The notes under the pieces are model-generated. The model was not told the origin of the DNA. It did no database searches and worked only from the letters and a program-made list of their open reading frames with translations. A stretch of DNA of 29,893 bases from HGM04593 sp045588485 (lineage in GTDB: Bacteria; Bacteroidota; Bacteroidia; Bacteroidales; Bacteroidaceae): NCBI GenBank assembly GCA_045588485.1, contig JAZNEI010000063.1:1-29893 (forward strand), read 5' to 3'. Both the position numbers and the translations under genes were made by a program. Below, piece by piece: positions 1 to 7,561 of this stretch (position 1 is its first letter; each line of letters begins with the position of its first letter).

Positions 1-38
1 GTACTGCATTAAGTTGTGGGAGAGTAGGTCATCGCCAC
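1..38 (+). rRNA. rrf: 5S rRNA, 3' end only (cut by window edge)
   Basis: The first bases match the conserved 3' part of bacterial 5S rRNA: gtactgc, then gggagagtaggtc and the closing tcgcca. A hairpin with a T tract follows at once, as expected at the end of an rRNA operon. The 5' part lies outside the window, so length and integrity cannot be judged. The end is placed near the last base before the T-rich spacer. Confidence 0.85.
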
Positions 39-49
39 TTTTTTTCGAA

Positions 50-82
50 AGAGCTTTAGTTAATACTAAGGCTCTTTTTTTT
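50..82 (+). terminator. rRNA operon terminator, copy 1
   Basis: An 11-bp stem (50-60 with 65-75, one G-T pair, loop taat) is followed by a run of T. It lies 12 bases after the 5S 3' end and fits a Rho-independent terminator of the rRNA operon. Confidence 0.85.
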
Positions 83-96
83 GTTATAATCGCTTT

Positions 97-168
97 GCCG
101 TTAATCCCCCTCGTTCAGCTTGGGCCGATGGTACTGCATTATGCCACAGGGAGAGTAGGTCATCGCCA
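97..168 (+). pseudogene. Truncated 5S rRNA copy (3' part)
   Basis: This stretch repeats the 3' part of 5S rRNA. It starts near a degenerate match to the conserved gttaagccc segment (gccgttaatccc) and continues through gccgatggtactgc and gggagagtaggtcatcgcca. Only about 15 bases separate it from the first terminator, so there is no room for the 5' half of a 5S gene. Compared with the copy at 1-38 it differs mainly in the helix tip (attatgccaca against attaagttgtg). It is probably a partial tandem duplication that carried the terminator with it. Whether it is transcribed by read-through cannot be seen. Confidence 0.7.
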
Positions 169-181
169 CTTTTTTTAGAGA

Positions 182-213
182 AGAGCTTTAGTTATACACT
201 AAGGCTCTTTTTT
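182..213 (+). terminator. Terminator, copy 2 (after truncated 5S)
   Basis: An 11-bp stem (182-192 with 198-208, loop tatac) followed by T residues. It is nearly identical in stem sequence to the terminator at 50-82, so the duplicated unit includes 5S 3' part plus terminator. Confidence 0.8.
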
Positions 214-243
214 GTTTATGTTTGCGTTAATCATTGCTTGTAG

Positions 244-262
244 GGGCGATTTCTAATCGCCC
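244..262. repeat. Short palindromic hairpin (REP-like)
   Basis: A perfect 7-bp inverted repeat, gggcgat / atcgccc with loop ttcta, lies in the 148-base gap before the kinase gene. It has no T tract, so it is not a typical terminator. It resembles the short GC-rich palindromes that occur dispersed in many genomes, but only one copy was noticed here. Confidence 0.45.
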
Positions 263-361
263 GTATGCTCACTATTAAATAAAATTGACTACTTCTTTAT
301 TCTTGTTTATAATAATCTTTCTCTTTTTACGTTTTTTACAAGAGAAGAATAAATAAACTTT

Positions 362-1510
362 ATGCAGTGGTTCAAGAATTTTAATAATGTAAAATATCTG
401 CTTATAGCGATTGCAGCTATTATTGCGGCTGCATCGCTCTATGTGTCACACGCGCTGACATCGGACCTAAAGAAAGAGGAGCTTAATAAGATGCAGGTGT
501 GGGCCGAGGCTATGCGCTCGCTTAACAGTGCCGATGAGAATACCGACCTTAATCTTGTACTGGCTGTACTCAGTGGAAATGATATTATTCCGGTTGTAGT
601 ACTTGATAGCAAGGGTGCTATTAATAATCATCGCAATATAGAGATTCCCGAGGGCAAGGACTCGCTTACGGTGTTACTGTCAATGGTATCCACAATGCGT
701 GCAAATAATCACATCATACGCATTGATATGGATGATGAGGATTATTTCGAGGTCTGTTATGACGATTCACTGCTGCTGCAGCGTCTCTCTTATTATCCAT
801 ACGTGCAGCTTCTGGTGGTGCTGCTTTTCTTCCTTATCTGTCTTGTGGCTATTGTCAGTTCAAAGCGTGCCGAGCAGAATAAGGTGTGGGTGGGTCTGTC
901 AAAAGAGACCGCACATCAGCTGGGAACACCTATATCATCGCTTATGGCATGGAGTGAGGTGCTTCGAGAAAAATATCCCGACGACGAACTGTTGCTTGAA
1001 ATGGGTAAGGATATAAGCCGTTTGCAGACTGTGGCCGAGCGTTTCTCTAAGATAGGCTCTAAGCCGGAGCCTACAGCCGAAGAACTTCTTGACCTTCTCG
1101 ACCGTGTGGTCGACTATTTCCGCCGTCGTACATCGAATAAGGTGCAGTTTGTGTGCAACTTTCCTAAGCGTCCGTTGCTTGTACGCATGAATGCACCGCT
1201 GATAGAGTGGGTGTTCGAGAATATGTGTAAGAATGCCATTGATGCAATGGACGGAGTGGGAACCATCACCTTTAATGTTACTCAAGATGATAACCGTGCT
1301 TATGTCGAGGTTGCCGATACCGGTAAGGGTATTGCAAAGTCGTGTTTCAAGACTGTATTCGAACCGGGATATACGACTAAAAAACGTGGTTGGGGGCTTG
1401 GGCTTTCGCTTGCAAAACGTATTATTGAGCAGTATCATCGTGGACGTATCTTTGTGAAGTCGTCCGAGCCGGCAAAAGGAACTACTTTTAGGGTTGAACT
1501 AAAAAAATGA
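362..1510 (+). CDS. Membrane-bound sensor histidine kinase
   Basis: The 382-residue product is a two-component sensor kinase. It has an N-terminal membrane segment (about 11-30), an extracytoplasmic stretch of about 110 residues, a second membrane segment (about 145-166), and then the kinase core. The H-box is ETAHQLGTPISSL with the likely phosphorylated His185. The ATPase domain shows the N-box ENMCKNAIDAM (286-296), the G1 box DTGKGI (319-324) and GWGLGLSL (343-350), so all catalytic boxes are present. No response regulator lies beside it; downstream is the DUF177-rpmF group with its own promoter-like element. The sensory region matches no domain I can name, so the stimulus is unknown. The ATG at 362 gives a proper membrane anchor and is the natural start. 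Confidence 0.9.
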   Translation: MQWFKNFNNVKYLLIAIAAIIAAASLYVSHALTSDLKKEELNKMQVWAEAMRSLNSADENTDLNLVLAVLSGNDIIPVVVLDSKGAINNHRNIEIPEGKDSLTVLLSMVSTMRANNHIIRIDMDDEDYFEVCYDDSLLLQRLSYYPYVQLLVVLLFFLICLVAIVSSKRAEQNKVWVGLSKETAHQLGTPISSLMAWSEVLREKYPDDELLLEMGKDISRLQTVAERFSKIGSKPEPTAEELLDLLDRVVDYFRRRTSNKVQFVCNFPKRPLLVRMNAPLIEWVFENMCKNAIDAMDGVGTITFNVTQDDNRAYVEVADTGKGIAKSCFKTVFEPGYTTKKRGWGLGLSLAKRIIEQYHRGRIFVKSSEPAKGTTFRVELKK

Positions 1511-1585
1511 TGCTGTTTATCCTAAAAAATGCACTCGAAATGTAATATTTTGTCGGTTTAAGAGTGCAGAACGAAATTTTATTTG

Positions 1586-1593
1586 TATCTTTG
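1586..1593 (+). promoter_or_regulatory. Bacteroides-type -7 element upstream of DUF177-rpmF
   Basis: TATCTTTG matches the Bacteroides -7 consensus TAnnTTTG exactly and lies about 80 bases before the DUF177 start. No convincing TTTG -33 box at the usual spacing is seen. A 7-bp inverted repeat (tgcactc 1530-1536 / gagtgca 1562-1568) precedes it. Confidence 0.55.
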
Positions 1594-1673
1594 TGCGCAA
1601 ATTCCGAAAATACCAAGGTTTTATACTGCTTTAGATAGGCTTATTATAATTTAATTTGTTGATTTTAGAAGCG

Positions 1674-2213
1674 ATGGGACGTTTTGATAAGTACAGAGTA
1701 GAACTGAAAGGGCTTAAAACAAACACTCTTGAAATGGAGTTTGACCTTGATAATGCTTTTTTTGCAGATATCGAAGGTGAGGAGTTTCAGAGAGGTGCGG
1801 TAAAGGCTCTTGTGAACCTGCGTAAAAATCGCGATGTGTTCGATTTTACGTTCGATATCAAGGGTACGGTAATTGTGCCTTGTGACAGATGTCTCGATGA
1901 CCTCGAGGTAGAGGTTGATACCGAGGAGACATTGAGAGTGCGTTTGGGTGACAGCTTTGCCGATGATGGTGACGTGGTTGTGGTGCCCGAGGCCGATGGC
2001 GAGATAAATATCGCTTGGTATCTTTACGAATTTATAGTGCTTGCCATTCCTATGAAGCGTGTACATGCGCCAGGGAAGTGCAATCACGAGATGACAGGAA
2101 AATTGAAAAAACACGGGGCTGCTACCGAGGAAGAGGCTGATGATGAGCCGATGAGCGAGGTTATAGACCCCCGTTGGGAAAGTTTGAAGAGTATACAAAT
2201 AGAAGATAATTAA
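1674..2213 (+). CDS. DUF177 / YceD family protein
   Basis: The 179-residue protein belongs to the DUF177 (YceD) family, which in many bacteria sits directly upstream of rpmF and is linked to ribosomal RNA or ribosome metabolism; its molecular action is not settled. The family mark seen here is the C-x2-C pair in VPCDRCLDDLEVEV (Cys70 and Cys73), with a later Cys in PGKCNHEM. The acidic composition also fits. The frame opens at a TTG at 1656, but the ATG at 1674 gives MGRFDKYRVELKG, the N-terminus expected for relatives, and is preferred. It ends 12 bases before rpmF, so the two are probably cotranscribed. Confidence 0.88.
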   Translation: MGRFDKYRVELKGLKTNTLEMEFDLDNAFFADIEGEEFQRGAVKALVNLRKNRDVFDFTFDIKGTVIVPCDRCLDDLEVEVDTEETLRVRLGDSFADDGDVVVVPEADGEINIAWYLYEFIVLAIPMKRVHAPGKCNHEMTGKLKKHGAATEEEADDEPMSEVIDPRWESLKSIQIEDN

Positions 2214-2225
2214 AAAGTTAGAAAA

Positions 2226-2411
2226 ATGGCACATCCTAAAAGAAGACAGTCAAAGACAAGAACTGCCAAGAGAAGAACTCATGATAAGGCAGTAGCTCCT
2301 ACATTGGCAATTTGCCCCAACTGCGGCGAGTGGCACGTATATCACACAGTATGTGGTGCGTGCGGTTATTACAGAGGCAAGCTCGCTATCGAGAAAGAGG
2401 CAGCAGTCTAA
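2226..2411 (+). CDS. rpmF: 50S ribosomal protein L32 (zinc-binding form)
   Basis: This 61-residue basic protein is L32 of the large ribosomal subunit. It starts MAHPKRRQSKTRTAKRR, the usual signature of bacterial L32. Four cysteines, C30-x2-C33 and C43-x2-C46, form the zinc ribbon of the C+ variant; species lacking the cysteines have a zinc-independent paralogue. It lies 12 bases after the DUF177 gene, the classic arrangement. In many bacteria fabH or plsX follows rpmF, but here a hairpin-rich spacer and then era follow. Confidence 0.97.
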   Translation: MAHPKRRQSKTRTAKRRTHDKAVAPTLAICPNCGEWHVYHTVCGACGYYRGKLAIEKEAAV

Positions 2412-2426
2412 ACAAATTGTAGGAAC

Positions 2427-2448
2427 GGCTGCGTCATTTGAGGCAGCC
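2427..2448 (+). other. GC-rich hairpin after rpmF
   Basis: A 6-bp inverted repeat, ggctgc / gcagcc, separated by gtcatttgag. It has no T tract. It precedes the stronger terminator at 2465 and may be an RNA-stabilising or processing hairpin. Confidence 0.35.
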
Positions 2449-2464
2449 GGCAATTGTACGTAAC

Positions 2465-2507
2465 AAAAGACGCACCGGCTCATTAGAGGAGGTGCGTCTT
2501 TTATTTT
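2465..2507 (+). terminator. Terminator between rpmF and era
   Basis: A perfect 12-bp stem, aaaagacgcacc (2465-2476) with ggtgcgtctttt (2491-2502), encloses a 14-base loop and runs into a T-rich tail. It lies only about 20 bases before era, so it may be partial and let transcription through, since no promoter motif is seen between it and era. Confidence 0.75.
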
Positions 2508-2526
2508 TAAAAAAGAGAACCTAATT

Positions 2527-3411
2527 ATGCACAAGGCAGGATTTGTAAATATAGTTGGTAACCCTAATGTGGGAAAATCGACACTGATGAATCTGTTGGT
2601 GGGTGAACGCATATCGATAGCTACATTCAAAGCACAGACTACTCGTCATCGTATCATGGGAATACTGAACACCGACGAGGCGCAGATTGTATTCTCGGAT
2701 ACGCCGGGAGTATTAAAACCCAACTATAAACTGCAAGAGGCCATGCTGCGCTTTTCGCGTTCGGCGCTAAGGGATGCCGATGTATTATTGTATGTAACCG
2801 ATATGGTCGAGACACCCGAGAAGAACAGCGATTTTATTGCCGAAGTGCGTAAACTCGACGTGCCCATCTTGGTACTTATAAACAAAATCGACCTAAGCAA
2901 TCAGGCCGAGCTTGTGAAGAAAGTAGAGCAATGGCACGATATTATTCCCGAAGCCGAGATACTTCCAATCTCGGCATTGGCGAAATTTAATGTCGACGTA
3001 GTGATGCGTCGCATAATGGAACTCTTGCCCGAGTCGCCACCCTATTTCGAGAAGGATGCGCTCACCGACAAGCCTGCACGATTCTTCGTTACCGAGATTA
3101 TACGCGAGAAGATTCTGTTGCACTACGATAAGGAGATTCCTTACGTATGTGAGGCTGCGGTAGAGCACTTCAAGGAGAAGGATGGCAGTATCTACATCAA
3201 GGCACTTATCTTTGTAGAGCGCGACTCGCAAAAGGGTATCATTATCGGACACGAGGGAGCAGCTCTTAAGCGTGTTGCAAGTGATGCGCGTCGCGAGCTT
3301 GAAAAATTCTTTGGAAAGAAAATATTCCTCGAGATATATGTAAAGGTCGATAAGGATTGGAGAAACAGCGACAAGCAGTTGCGCCGATTCGGGTACGACC
3401 AGAAAGATTGA
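2527..3411 (+). CDS. era: GTPase Era
   Basis: Era is a GTPase needed for maturation of the 30S subunit; it binds the 3' end of 16S rRNA through a C-terminal KH domain. The 294-residue protein is of normal length. The G1 loop GNPNVGKS lies at 11-18, followed by the G2 region around FKAQTTRHR, the G3 motif DTPG and the G4 motif NKID. The C-terminal third contains the KH signature region IKALIFVERDSQKGIIIGHEGAALK. The start ATG at 2527 places the G1 loop at the usual distance. Der follows after 7 bases, giving a ribosome-assembly GTPase pair that is almost certainly cotranscribed. Confidence 0.97.
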   Translation: MHKAGFVNIVGNPNVGKSTLMNLLVGERISIATFKAQTTRHRIMGILNTDEAQIVFSDTPGVLKPNYKLQEAMLRFSRSALRDADVLLYVTDMVETPEKNSDFIAEVRKLDVPILVLINKIDLSNQAELVKKVEQWHDIIPEAEILPISALAKFNVDVVMRRIMELLPESPPYFEKDALTDKPARFFVTEIIREKILLHYDKEIPYVCEAAVEHFKEKDGSIYIKALIFVERDSQKGIIIGHEGAALKRVASDARRELEKFFGKKIFLEIYVKVDKDWRNSDKQLRRFGYDQKD

Positions 3412-3418
3412 GTATACA

Positions 3419-4732
3419 ATGGGAAATTTAGTAGCTATAGTGGGTCGTCCTAACGTGGGAAAATCGACCCTTTTCAATCGTCTCACCGAGACGCGCCAGG
3501 CGATAATCTCGGACGAGGCCGGTACTACACGCGACCGTCAGTATGGTCGTTGTCAGTGGTGCGGAAAAGAGTTCTCGCTTGTTGACACAGGCGGATGGGT
3601 AGTAAACTCGGACGATGTGTTCGAGGAGGCTATACGTGAACAGGTTACACTCGCAATGGATGAGGCCGATGTAATTCTCTTTGTGGTTGATACCATGAAC
3701 GGCCTTACCGACCTTGACGATGAGATGGCATCGATGTTGCGTCGTTCAAAGAAACCGGTGCTGGTGGTAGCCAACAAGGTTGATACATACGAAATGCAGT
3801 ATAATGCAGCCGAATTCTACTCTTTGGGACTTGGTGATATGTACTGTATCTCGGCAGCCAACGGTAGCGGTACAGGAGACCTGCTCGATGTGATTGTCTC
3901 CAAATTTACCAAAGAGGCCGAGGAGACACCCGAGGACGATATCCCCCGTTTTGCAGTTGTAGGCCGTCCTAATGCCGGTAAAAGTTCTATCATCAATGTG
4001 TTTTTAGGTGAGGACCGTAATATCGTAACAAATATTGCCGGTACCACTCGCGACTCAATTCTTACACGATATACAAAATTCGGATTCGACTTCTATCTCG
4101 TTGATACAGCCGGAATACGTAAGAAAAGCAAAGTGAGTGAGGATATCGAGTACTACTCGGTGCTGCGTTCTATCCGTGCCATAGAGAATAGCGATGTCTG
4201 CATCCTTATGATTGATGCTACACGTGGCATCGAGTCGCAGGACCTGAATATCTTCTCCATTGTGCAGCGTAACCAGAAGGGGCTCGTTGTTGTGGTGAAT
4301 AAGTGGGATCTTGTAGAGGATAAGAGCGAGAAGGTGATGAAATTCTTTGAGAATGCCATTCGTGAGCGTGTGGCTCCCTTTGTCGACTTTCCCATAATAT
4401 TTACCTCGGCTGTTACCAAGCAGCGTGTGTTTAAAGTGCTTGAAATGGCAAAAGAGGTGTATTTAAACTCTAAGACGAAGGTTTCTACTGCTAAATTTAA
4501 CGAGGAGATGCTGCCACTTATCGAGGCCTATCCGCCCCCATCGATTAAGGGTAAATATATCAAGATAAAATACTGTATGCAGTTGCCCGAGAAGCGTGTA
4601 CCTACATTCCTCTTCTTTGCCAATCTGCCGCAGTATGTGCGTGAGCCTTATAAGCGTTTCCTCGAGAATAAAATCCGTGAGAAATGGAACTTCTCGGGTA
4701 TCCCAATTAATATATTTATCCGTCAGAAATAG
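3419..4732 (+). CDS. der: Ribosome biogenesis GTPase Der (EngA)
   Basis: Der is the tandem-GTPase factor for 50S assembly. The 437-residue protein has two G domains: GRPNVGKS at 9-16 with DTGG and NKVD (about 119-122), and GRPNAGKS at 182-189 with DTAG and NKWD. A KH-like C-terminal domain follows (about 355-437, ending near INIFIRQK). The two G domains are joined by an acidic linker (EEAEETPEDDIPR), which is typical. It follows era by 7 bases and is the last gene of the group, ending at a strong hairpin shared with the convergent mlaF gene. Confidence 0.97.
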   Translation: MGNLVAIVGRPNVGKSTLFNRLTETRQAIISDEAGTTRDRQYGRCQWCGKEFSLVDTGGWVVNSDDVFEEAIREQVTLAMDEADVILFVVDTMNGLTDLDDEMASMLRRSKKPVLVVANKVDTYEMQYNAAEFYSLGLGDMYCISAANGSGTGDLLDVIVSKFTKEAEETPEDDIPRFAVVGRPNAGKSSIINVFLGEDRNIVTNIAGTTRDSILTRYTKFGFDFYLVDTAGIRKKSKVSEDIEYYSVLRSIRAIENSDVCILMIDATRGIESQDLNIFSIVQRNQKGLVVVVNKWDLVEDKSEKVMKFFENAIRERVAPFVDFPIIFTSAVTKQRVFKVLEMAKEVYLNSKTKVSTAKFNEEMLPLIEAYPPPSIKGKYIKIKYCMQLPEKRVPTFLFFANLPQYVREPYKRFLENKIREKWNFSGIPINIFIRQK

Positions 4733-4748
4733 GTGAGCTTTCGCGATT

Positions 4749-4786
4749 AAACAAAAGATGACTCTTAAAGGAGTCATCTTTTGTTT
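4749..4786. terminator. Bidirectional terminator between der and mlaF
   Basis: A perfect 16-bp inverted repeat (4749-4764 with 4771-4786, loop ttaaag) with A-rich left and T-rich right arms lies between two convergent genes. It can work as a Rho-independent terminator on both strands; on the - strand it would lie just after the mlaF stop. Confidence 0.85.
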
Positions 4787-4787
4787 G

Positions 4788-5546
4788 CTATCGGTTGCCT
4801 CGTTCTTTAACTTTGCGCAGCAGGTCGGACGAAAAGAGAAAATCATTTAGGATTTTACTCTCAGAGTCTAAAATGTTATCTTTATTACCTTGCCACTCTA
4901 ATTTGCCATCGGCAAGGAAAATGATGTGGTCACCAATACCCATTACCGAGTTCATGTCGTGAGTGTTTACAATAGTTGTTATGTGATATTCGGTGGTAAT
5001 GTCGTGTATCAGCTCATCAATGATTAAAGAGGTCTGTGGGTCGAGACCCGAGTTCGGTTCGTCGCAGAACAGGTATTTAGGCTCCAATGCAATGGCTCGT
5101 GCTATGGCTGCACGTTTCTGCATACCTCCCGACAACTCCTCGGGGCTTTTGTCTTGCGCCTCTAACAAGTTCACTCGTTCTAAACAGAAACGGGCGCGTT
5201 TCAACTTTTCGTCGTAGCTTTTGTTCGAGAACATTTCAAGAGGGAACATTACATTCTCAAGTACACTCATAGAGTCGAACAGTGCTGCATTCTGAAAAAG
5301 CATTCCCATTTCGCGGCGTAACATTAGACGCTCGCGTTTACCAAAAGTGAGCACATTACGCCCATCGTACAGCACTTTGCCACTATCAGGAGTAAGCAGG
5401 CCGACGATGCACTTTAGGAGTACGGTCTTTCCTGCACCACTCTTGCCTATGATAAGATTGGTCTTTCCGTTCTCGAAGCGTGCACTGATGTTATTAAGAA
5501 CATTCTGCTCGGCGAAACTCTTGCGTATCTTTTGTAACTCTATCAT
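4788..5546 (-). CDS. mlaF: ABC transporter ATPase, MlaF-like (phospholipid transport)
   Basis: This is the ATPase of a Mla-type ABC transporter, which moves phospholipids between inner and outer membranes. The 252-residue protein shows the Walker A loop GKSGAGKT (34-41), Q-loop FQN, signature LSGGMQKR (138-145), Walker B ending CDEP (161-164) followed by NSGLDP, and the switch histidine in NTHDM. The frame extends upstream as far as 5735, but that part overlaps mlaE and lacks family similarity; the ATG at 5546 (MIELQKIRKSF) is the real start. Its ATGA overlap with the mlaE stop implies translational coupling. No MlaD-type substrate-binding gene follows in the window. Confidence 0.92.
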   Translation of the reverse strand: MIELQKIRKSFAEQNVLNNISARFENGKTNLIIGKSGAGKTVLLKCIVGLLTPDSGKVLYDGRNVLTFGKRERLMLRREMGMLFQNAALFDSMSVLENVMFPLEMFSNKSYDEKLKRARFCLERVNLLEAQDKSPEELSGGMQKRAAIARAIALEPKYLFCDEPNSGLDPQTSLIIDELIHDITTEYHITTIVNTHDMNSVMGIGDHIIFLADGKLEWQGNKDNILDSESKILNDFLFSSDLLRKVKERGNR

Positions 5547-6292
5547 TGCATTAAAAGCTGTGTTAGTATTATGTCGGCAAAGAGAATGAGGACGCTGCAA
5601 CTTACTACCGAGTCGGTGCTTGCCTTGCCAACCTCTATCGAACCACCCTCGACACAATAACCGTAAAAAGCTGCAACCGAGGATATTATGTAGGCAAAAA
5701 AGAGCGATTTTATGATGCTGCACCATATATACCACTGCGAGAATTCATATTGAAGGCCTGTGGTAAGGTCATCGGGAGTCATTATGCCTGTGAATATGCC
5801 TATGGCGTATGCTCCGGCTATTCCGGCACCGATACTGAATATTACAAGGATGGGAATCATGGCGATGAGTGCTGTCACCTTGGGGAATATCAGGAAATTG
5901 GCCGAGTTTACACCCATAATCTCCATTGCATCAATCTGTTGCGTTACACGCATAGTGCCAATTTCTGAGGTTATGTTTGAGCCTACCTTGCCCGATAGTA
6001 TCAGACACATTATAGATGAAGAGAATTCGAGAATGAGAATCTCGCGTGTTGCATAACCTACTACAAATTTAGGCATCCAGGCACTTTCTATATTCAGCTT
6101 CATTTGTATACATATTACTGCACCTATGAAGAAAGATATCAGCAATACAATTGGGATAGAGTTTACACCCAGCTGGTATAGCTCGCGCAGAAACTGTTTG
6201 AAAAACATCTTCATGCTCTCGGGGCGTGCGAATACCTTGCGCATCAGCATAAGATATTTTCCGAATGTGCTTATGGAATCGACAAAAATCAT
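5543..6292 (-). CDS. mlaE: MlaE-like ABC transporter permease
   Basis: The 249-residue membrane protein belongs to the MlaE permease family, the inner-membrane part of the Mla lipid transporter. It has about five hydrophobic segments and the conserved central stretch SGKVGSNITSEIGTMRVTQQIDAMEIMGV, close to the family pattern (split here only for reading: GSNITSEIGTMRVT then QQIDAMEIMGV). The start is the ATG at 6292, about 22 bases below a -7 element on the - strand. It overlaps mlaF by four bases. It is divergent from lptB, so two envelope-lipid transport genes share a control region. Confidence 0.93.
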   Translation of the reverse strand: MIFVDSISTFGKYLMLMRKVFARPESMKMFFKQFLRELYQLGVNSIPIVLLISFFIGAVICIQMKLNIESAWMPKFVVGYATREILILEFSSSIMCLILSGKVGSNITSEIGTMRVTQQIDAMEIMGVNSANFLIFPKVTALIAMIPILVIFSIGAGIAGAYAIGIFTGIMTPDDLTTGLQYEFSQWYIWCSIIKSLFFAYIISSVAAFYGYCVEGGSIEVGKASTDSVVSCSVLILFADIILTQLLMQ

Positions 6293-6321
6293 TTTTTTAC
6301 GCTGTATGGTCTAATTGTATG

Positions 6322-6329
6322 CAAAGGTA
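6322..6329 (-). promoter_or_regulatory. -7 promoter element for mlaE-mlaF
   Basis: On the - strand TACCTTTG matches TAnnTTTG. It lies about 30 bases before the mlaE ATG, giving a leader of roughly 20 bases. The -33 box is weak (TTTA about 17 bases upstream). Confidence 0.6.
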
Positions 6330-6436
6330 CTCTTTTATTGCCTAAATAAATGTTAATAATGACGATACTTTTTCTTTTAGGGCCTTAAAAGTATCCCTTG
6401 TGAAGAGAAAATGTTGCTAAAAAGCCAAAAATACAT

Positions 6437-6444
6437 TATCTTCG
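6437..6444 (+). promoter_or_regulatory. -7 promoter element for lptB
   Basis: TATCTTCG matches the -7 consensus at all but one position, with TTG about 21 bases upstream at 6413-6415. A transcript starting just below it could not include the in-frame ATG at 6411, which supports the start at 6465 for lptB. Confidence 0.5.
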
Positions 6445-6464
6445 CCCTGTATAATTGTACAAAG

Positions 6465-7259
6465 ATGGAGAATACCAACGAAAATATTATGGTTGAGCCT
6501 AAGGAGGGTATGGTGTTGCGCACCGAGGGTCTTGTTAAACGATACGGTAAAAGAACTGTGGTAAATAATGTTTCGTTTAATGTCAGGCAGGGCGAGATTG
6601 TTGGTCTTTTAGGTCCCAATGGAGCAGGAAAGACTACATCGTTTTATATGACAACAGGTCTTGTGGTGCCTAATGGTGGTCGCATATTTATGAATGACCT
6701 CGAGATTACCGATTATCCTGTGTATAAGCGTGCACGCATCGGTATCGGATATTTGGCACAGGAGGCCAGCGTGTTCCGTAATATGAGTGTCGAGGATAAT
6801 ATCGCTTCGGTACTCGAGTTGACAGGTAAACCCAAAGAGTATCAGAAAGAGAAACTCGAGAGTCTTATCGATGAGTTTCGTCTGCATAAGGTGCGCAAGA
6901 ATCTTGGCAGCCGTCTGTCGGGTGGCGAGCGCCGACGCACCGAAATTGCACGTTGTCTTGCCATCGACCCCAAATTTATCATGCTCGACGAACCTTTTGC
7001 CGGTGTCGACCCTATTGCAGTAGAGGATATTCAGTATATAGTGTGGAAACTAAAGGATAAGAATATTGGTATTCTTATTACCGACCACAATGTGCAAGAG
7101 ACGCTGAATATCACCGACCGAGCCTATCTGCTTTTTGAGGGACGCATCCTTTTCGAAGGAACCCCCGAGGTGCTTGCCGAAAATTCCATCGTGCGCGAGA
7201 AATATCTTGGTCGCGACTTTGTTCTTCGCAAAAAAGAGTTCCAAATAGACGAGGAATAG
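6465..7259 (+). CDS. lptB: LPS export ABC transporter ATPase LptB
   Basis: LptB powers extraction of lipopolysaccharide from the inner membrane with LptF/LptG. From the chosen start the protein has 264 residues, with Walker A GPNGAGKTT (50-58), Q-loop YLAQE (Gln99), signature LSGGERRR (151-158, the RRR form typical of LptB), Walker B FIMLDEPFAGVDP (171-183) and switch His in DHNVQ. The frame is open back to 6411, but that ATG lies upstream of the likely promoter and adds a hydrophobic stretch foreign to the family, so MENTNENIMVEPKE is taken as the N-terminus. No lptF/lptG genes are nearby; the OstA-like gene at 18728 belongs to the same pathway. Confidence 0.93.
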   Translation: MENTNENIMVEPKEGMVLRTEGLVKRYGKRTVVNNVSFNVRQGEIVGLLGPNGAGKTTSFYMTTGLVVPNGGRIFMNDLEITDYPVYKRARIGIGYLAQEASVFRNMSVEDNIASVLELTGKPKEYQKEKLESLIDEFRLHKVRKNLGSRLSGGERRRTEIARCLAIDPKFIMLDEPFAGVDPIAVEDIQYIVWKLKDKNIGILITDHNVQETLNITDRAYLLFEGRILFEGTPEVLAENSIVREKYLGRDFVLRKKEFQIDEE

Positions 7260-7300
7260 TGCGTGTCTCTATTTAATGACAGCATTTAATCAATAATCTC

Positions 7301-7336
7301 GGCATTCTTGCGGCTTTGTTGCAAGGATGCCTTTAT
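7301..7336 (+). terminator. Terminator after lptB
   Basis: An 11-bp stem with one G-T pair (7301-7311 with 7321-7331, 9-base loop) followed by tttat. It lies 42 bases after the lptB stop. The rest of the 302-base gap up to tig holds only the tig promoter and AT-rich DNA. Confidence 0.65.
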
Positions 7337-7425
7337 TTCTCTGTTTGAATAAAGGATTGCCGAGAGTAGTCTCAGTCTATTTTATTTGTTTTTATTCCGC
7401 TTTAATGAACAAATCTTTAAAATAC

Positions 7426-7456
7426 TTGATTTTGTGCTCGAAAAGTTGTAATTTTG
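7426..7456 (+). promoter_or_regulatory. Promoter for tig-clpP-clpX
   Basis: TAATTTTG at 7449-7456 matches the -7 consensus TAnnTTTG, with TTG at 7426-7428, 20 bases upstream. The tig start lies 106 bases below, so the leader would be about 95 bases. Confidence 0.6.
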
Positions 7457-7561
7457 CAGGCCTTAAATTCGGCGTATAGTATGTGCATAAGTTTTTTGCA
7501 TGGCTTTAAGTCGATGAATAAGATATTTATTCAGTAAGAGAATAACTTAAAAAATACAATA

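Noticed and set aside
244..262. gggcgat hairpin as a terminator
   Set aside because: No T tract follows and two proper terminators already lie upstream; it is listed only as a short palindrome.
5547..5735. 63-residue N-terminal extension of mlaF
   Set aside because: It overlaps mlaE coding sequence and has no family similarity; the ATG at 5546 with the ATGA overlap explains the gene fully.
6411..6464. Upstream ATG at 6411 as the lptB start
   Set aside because: It precedes the likely -7 element at 6437, so the transcript would not contain it, and the extra residues do not fit the family.
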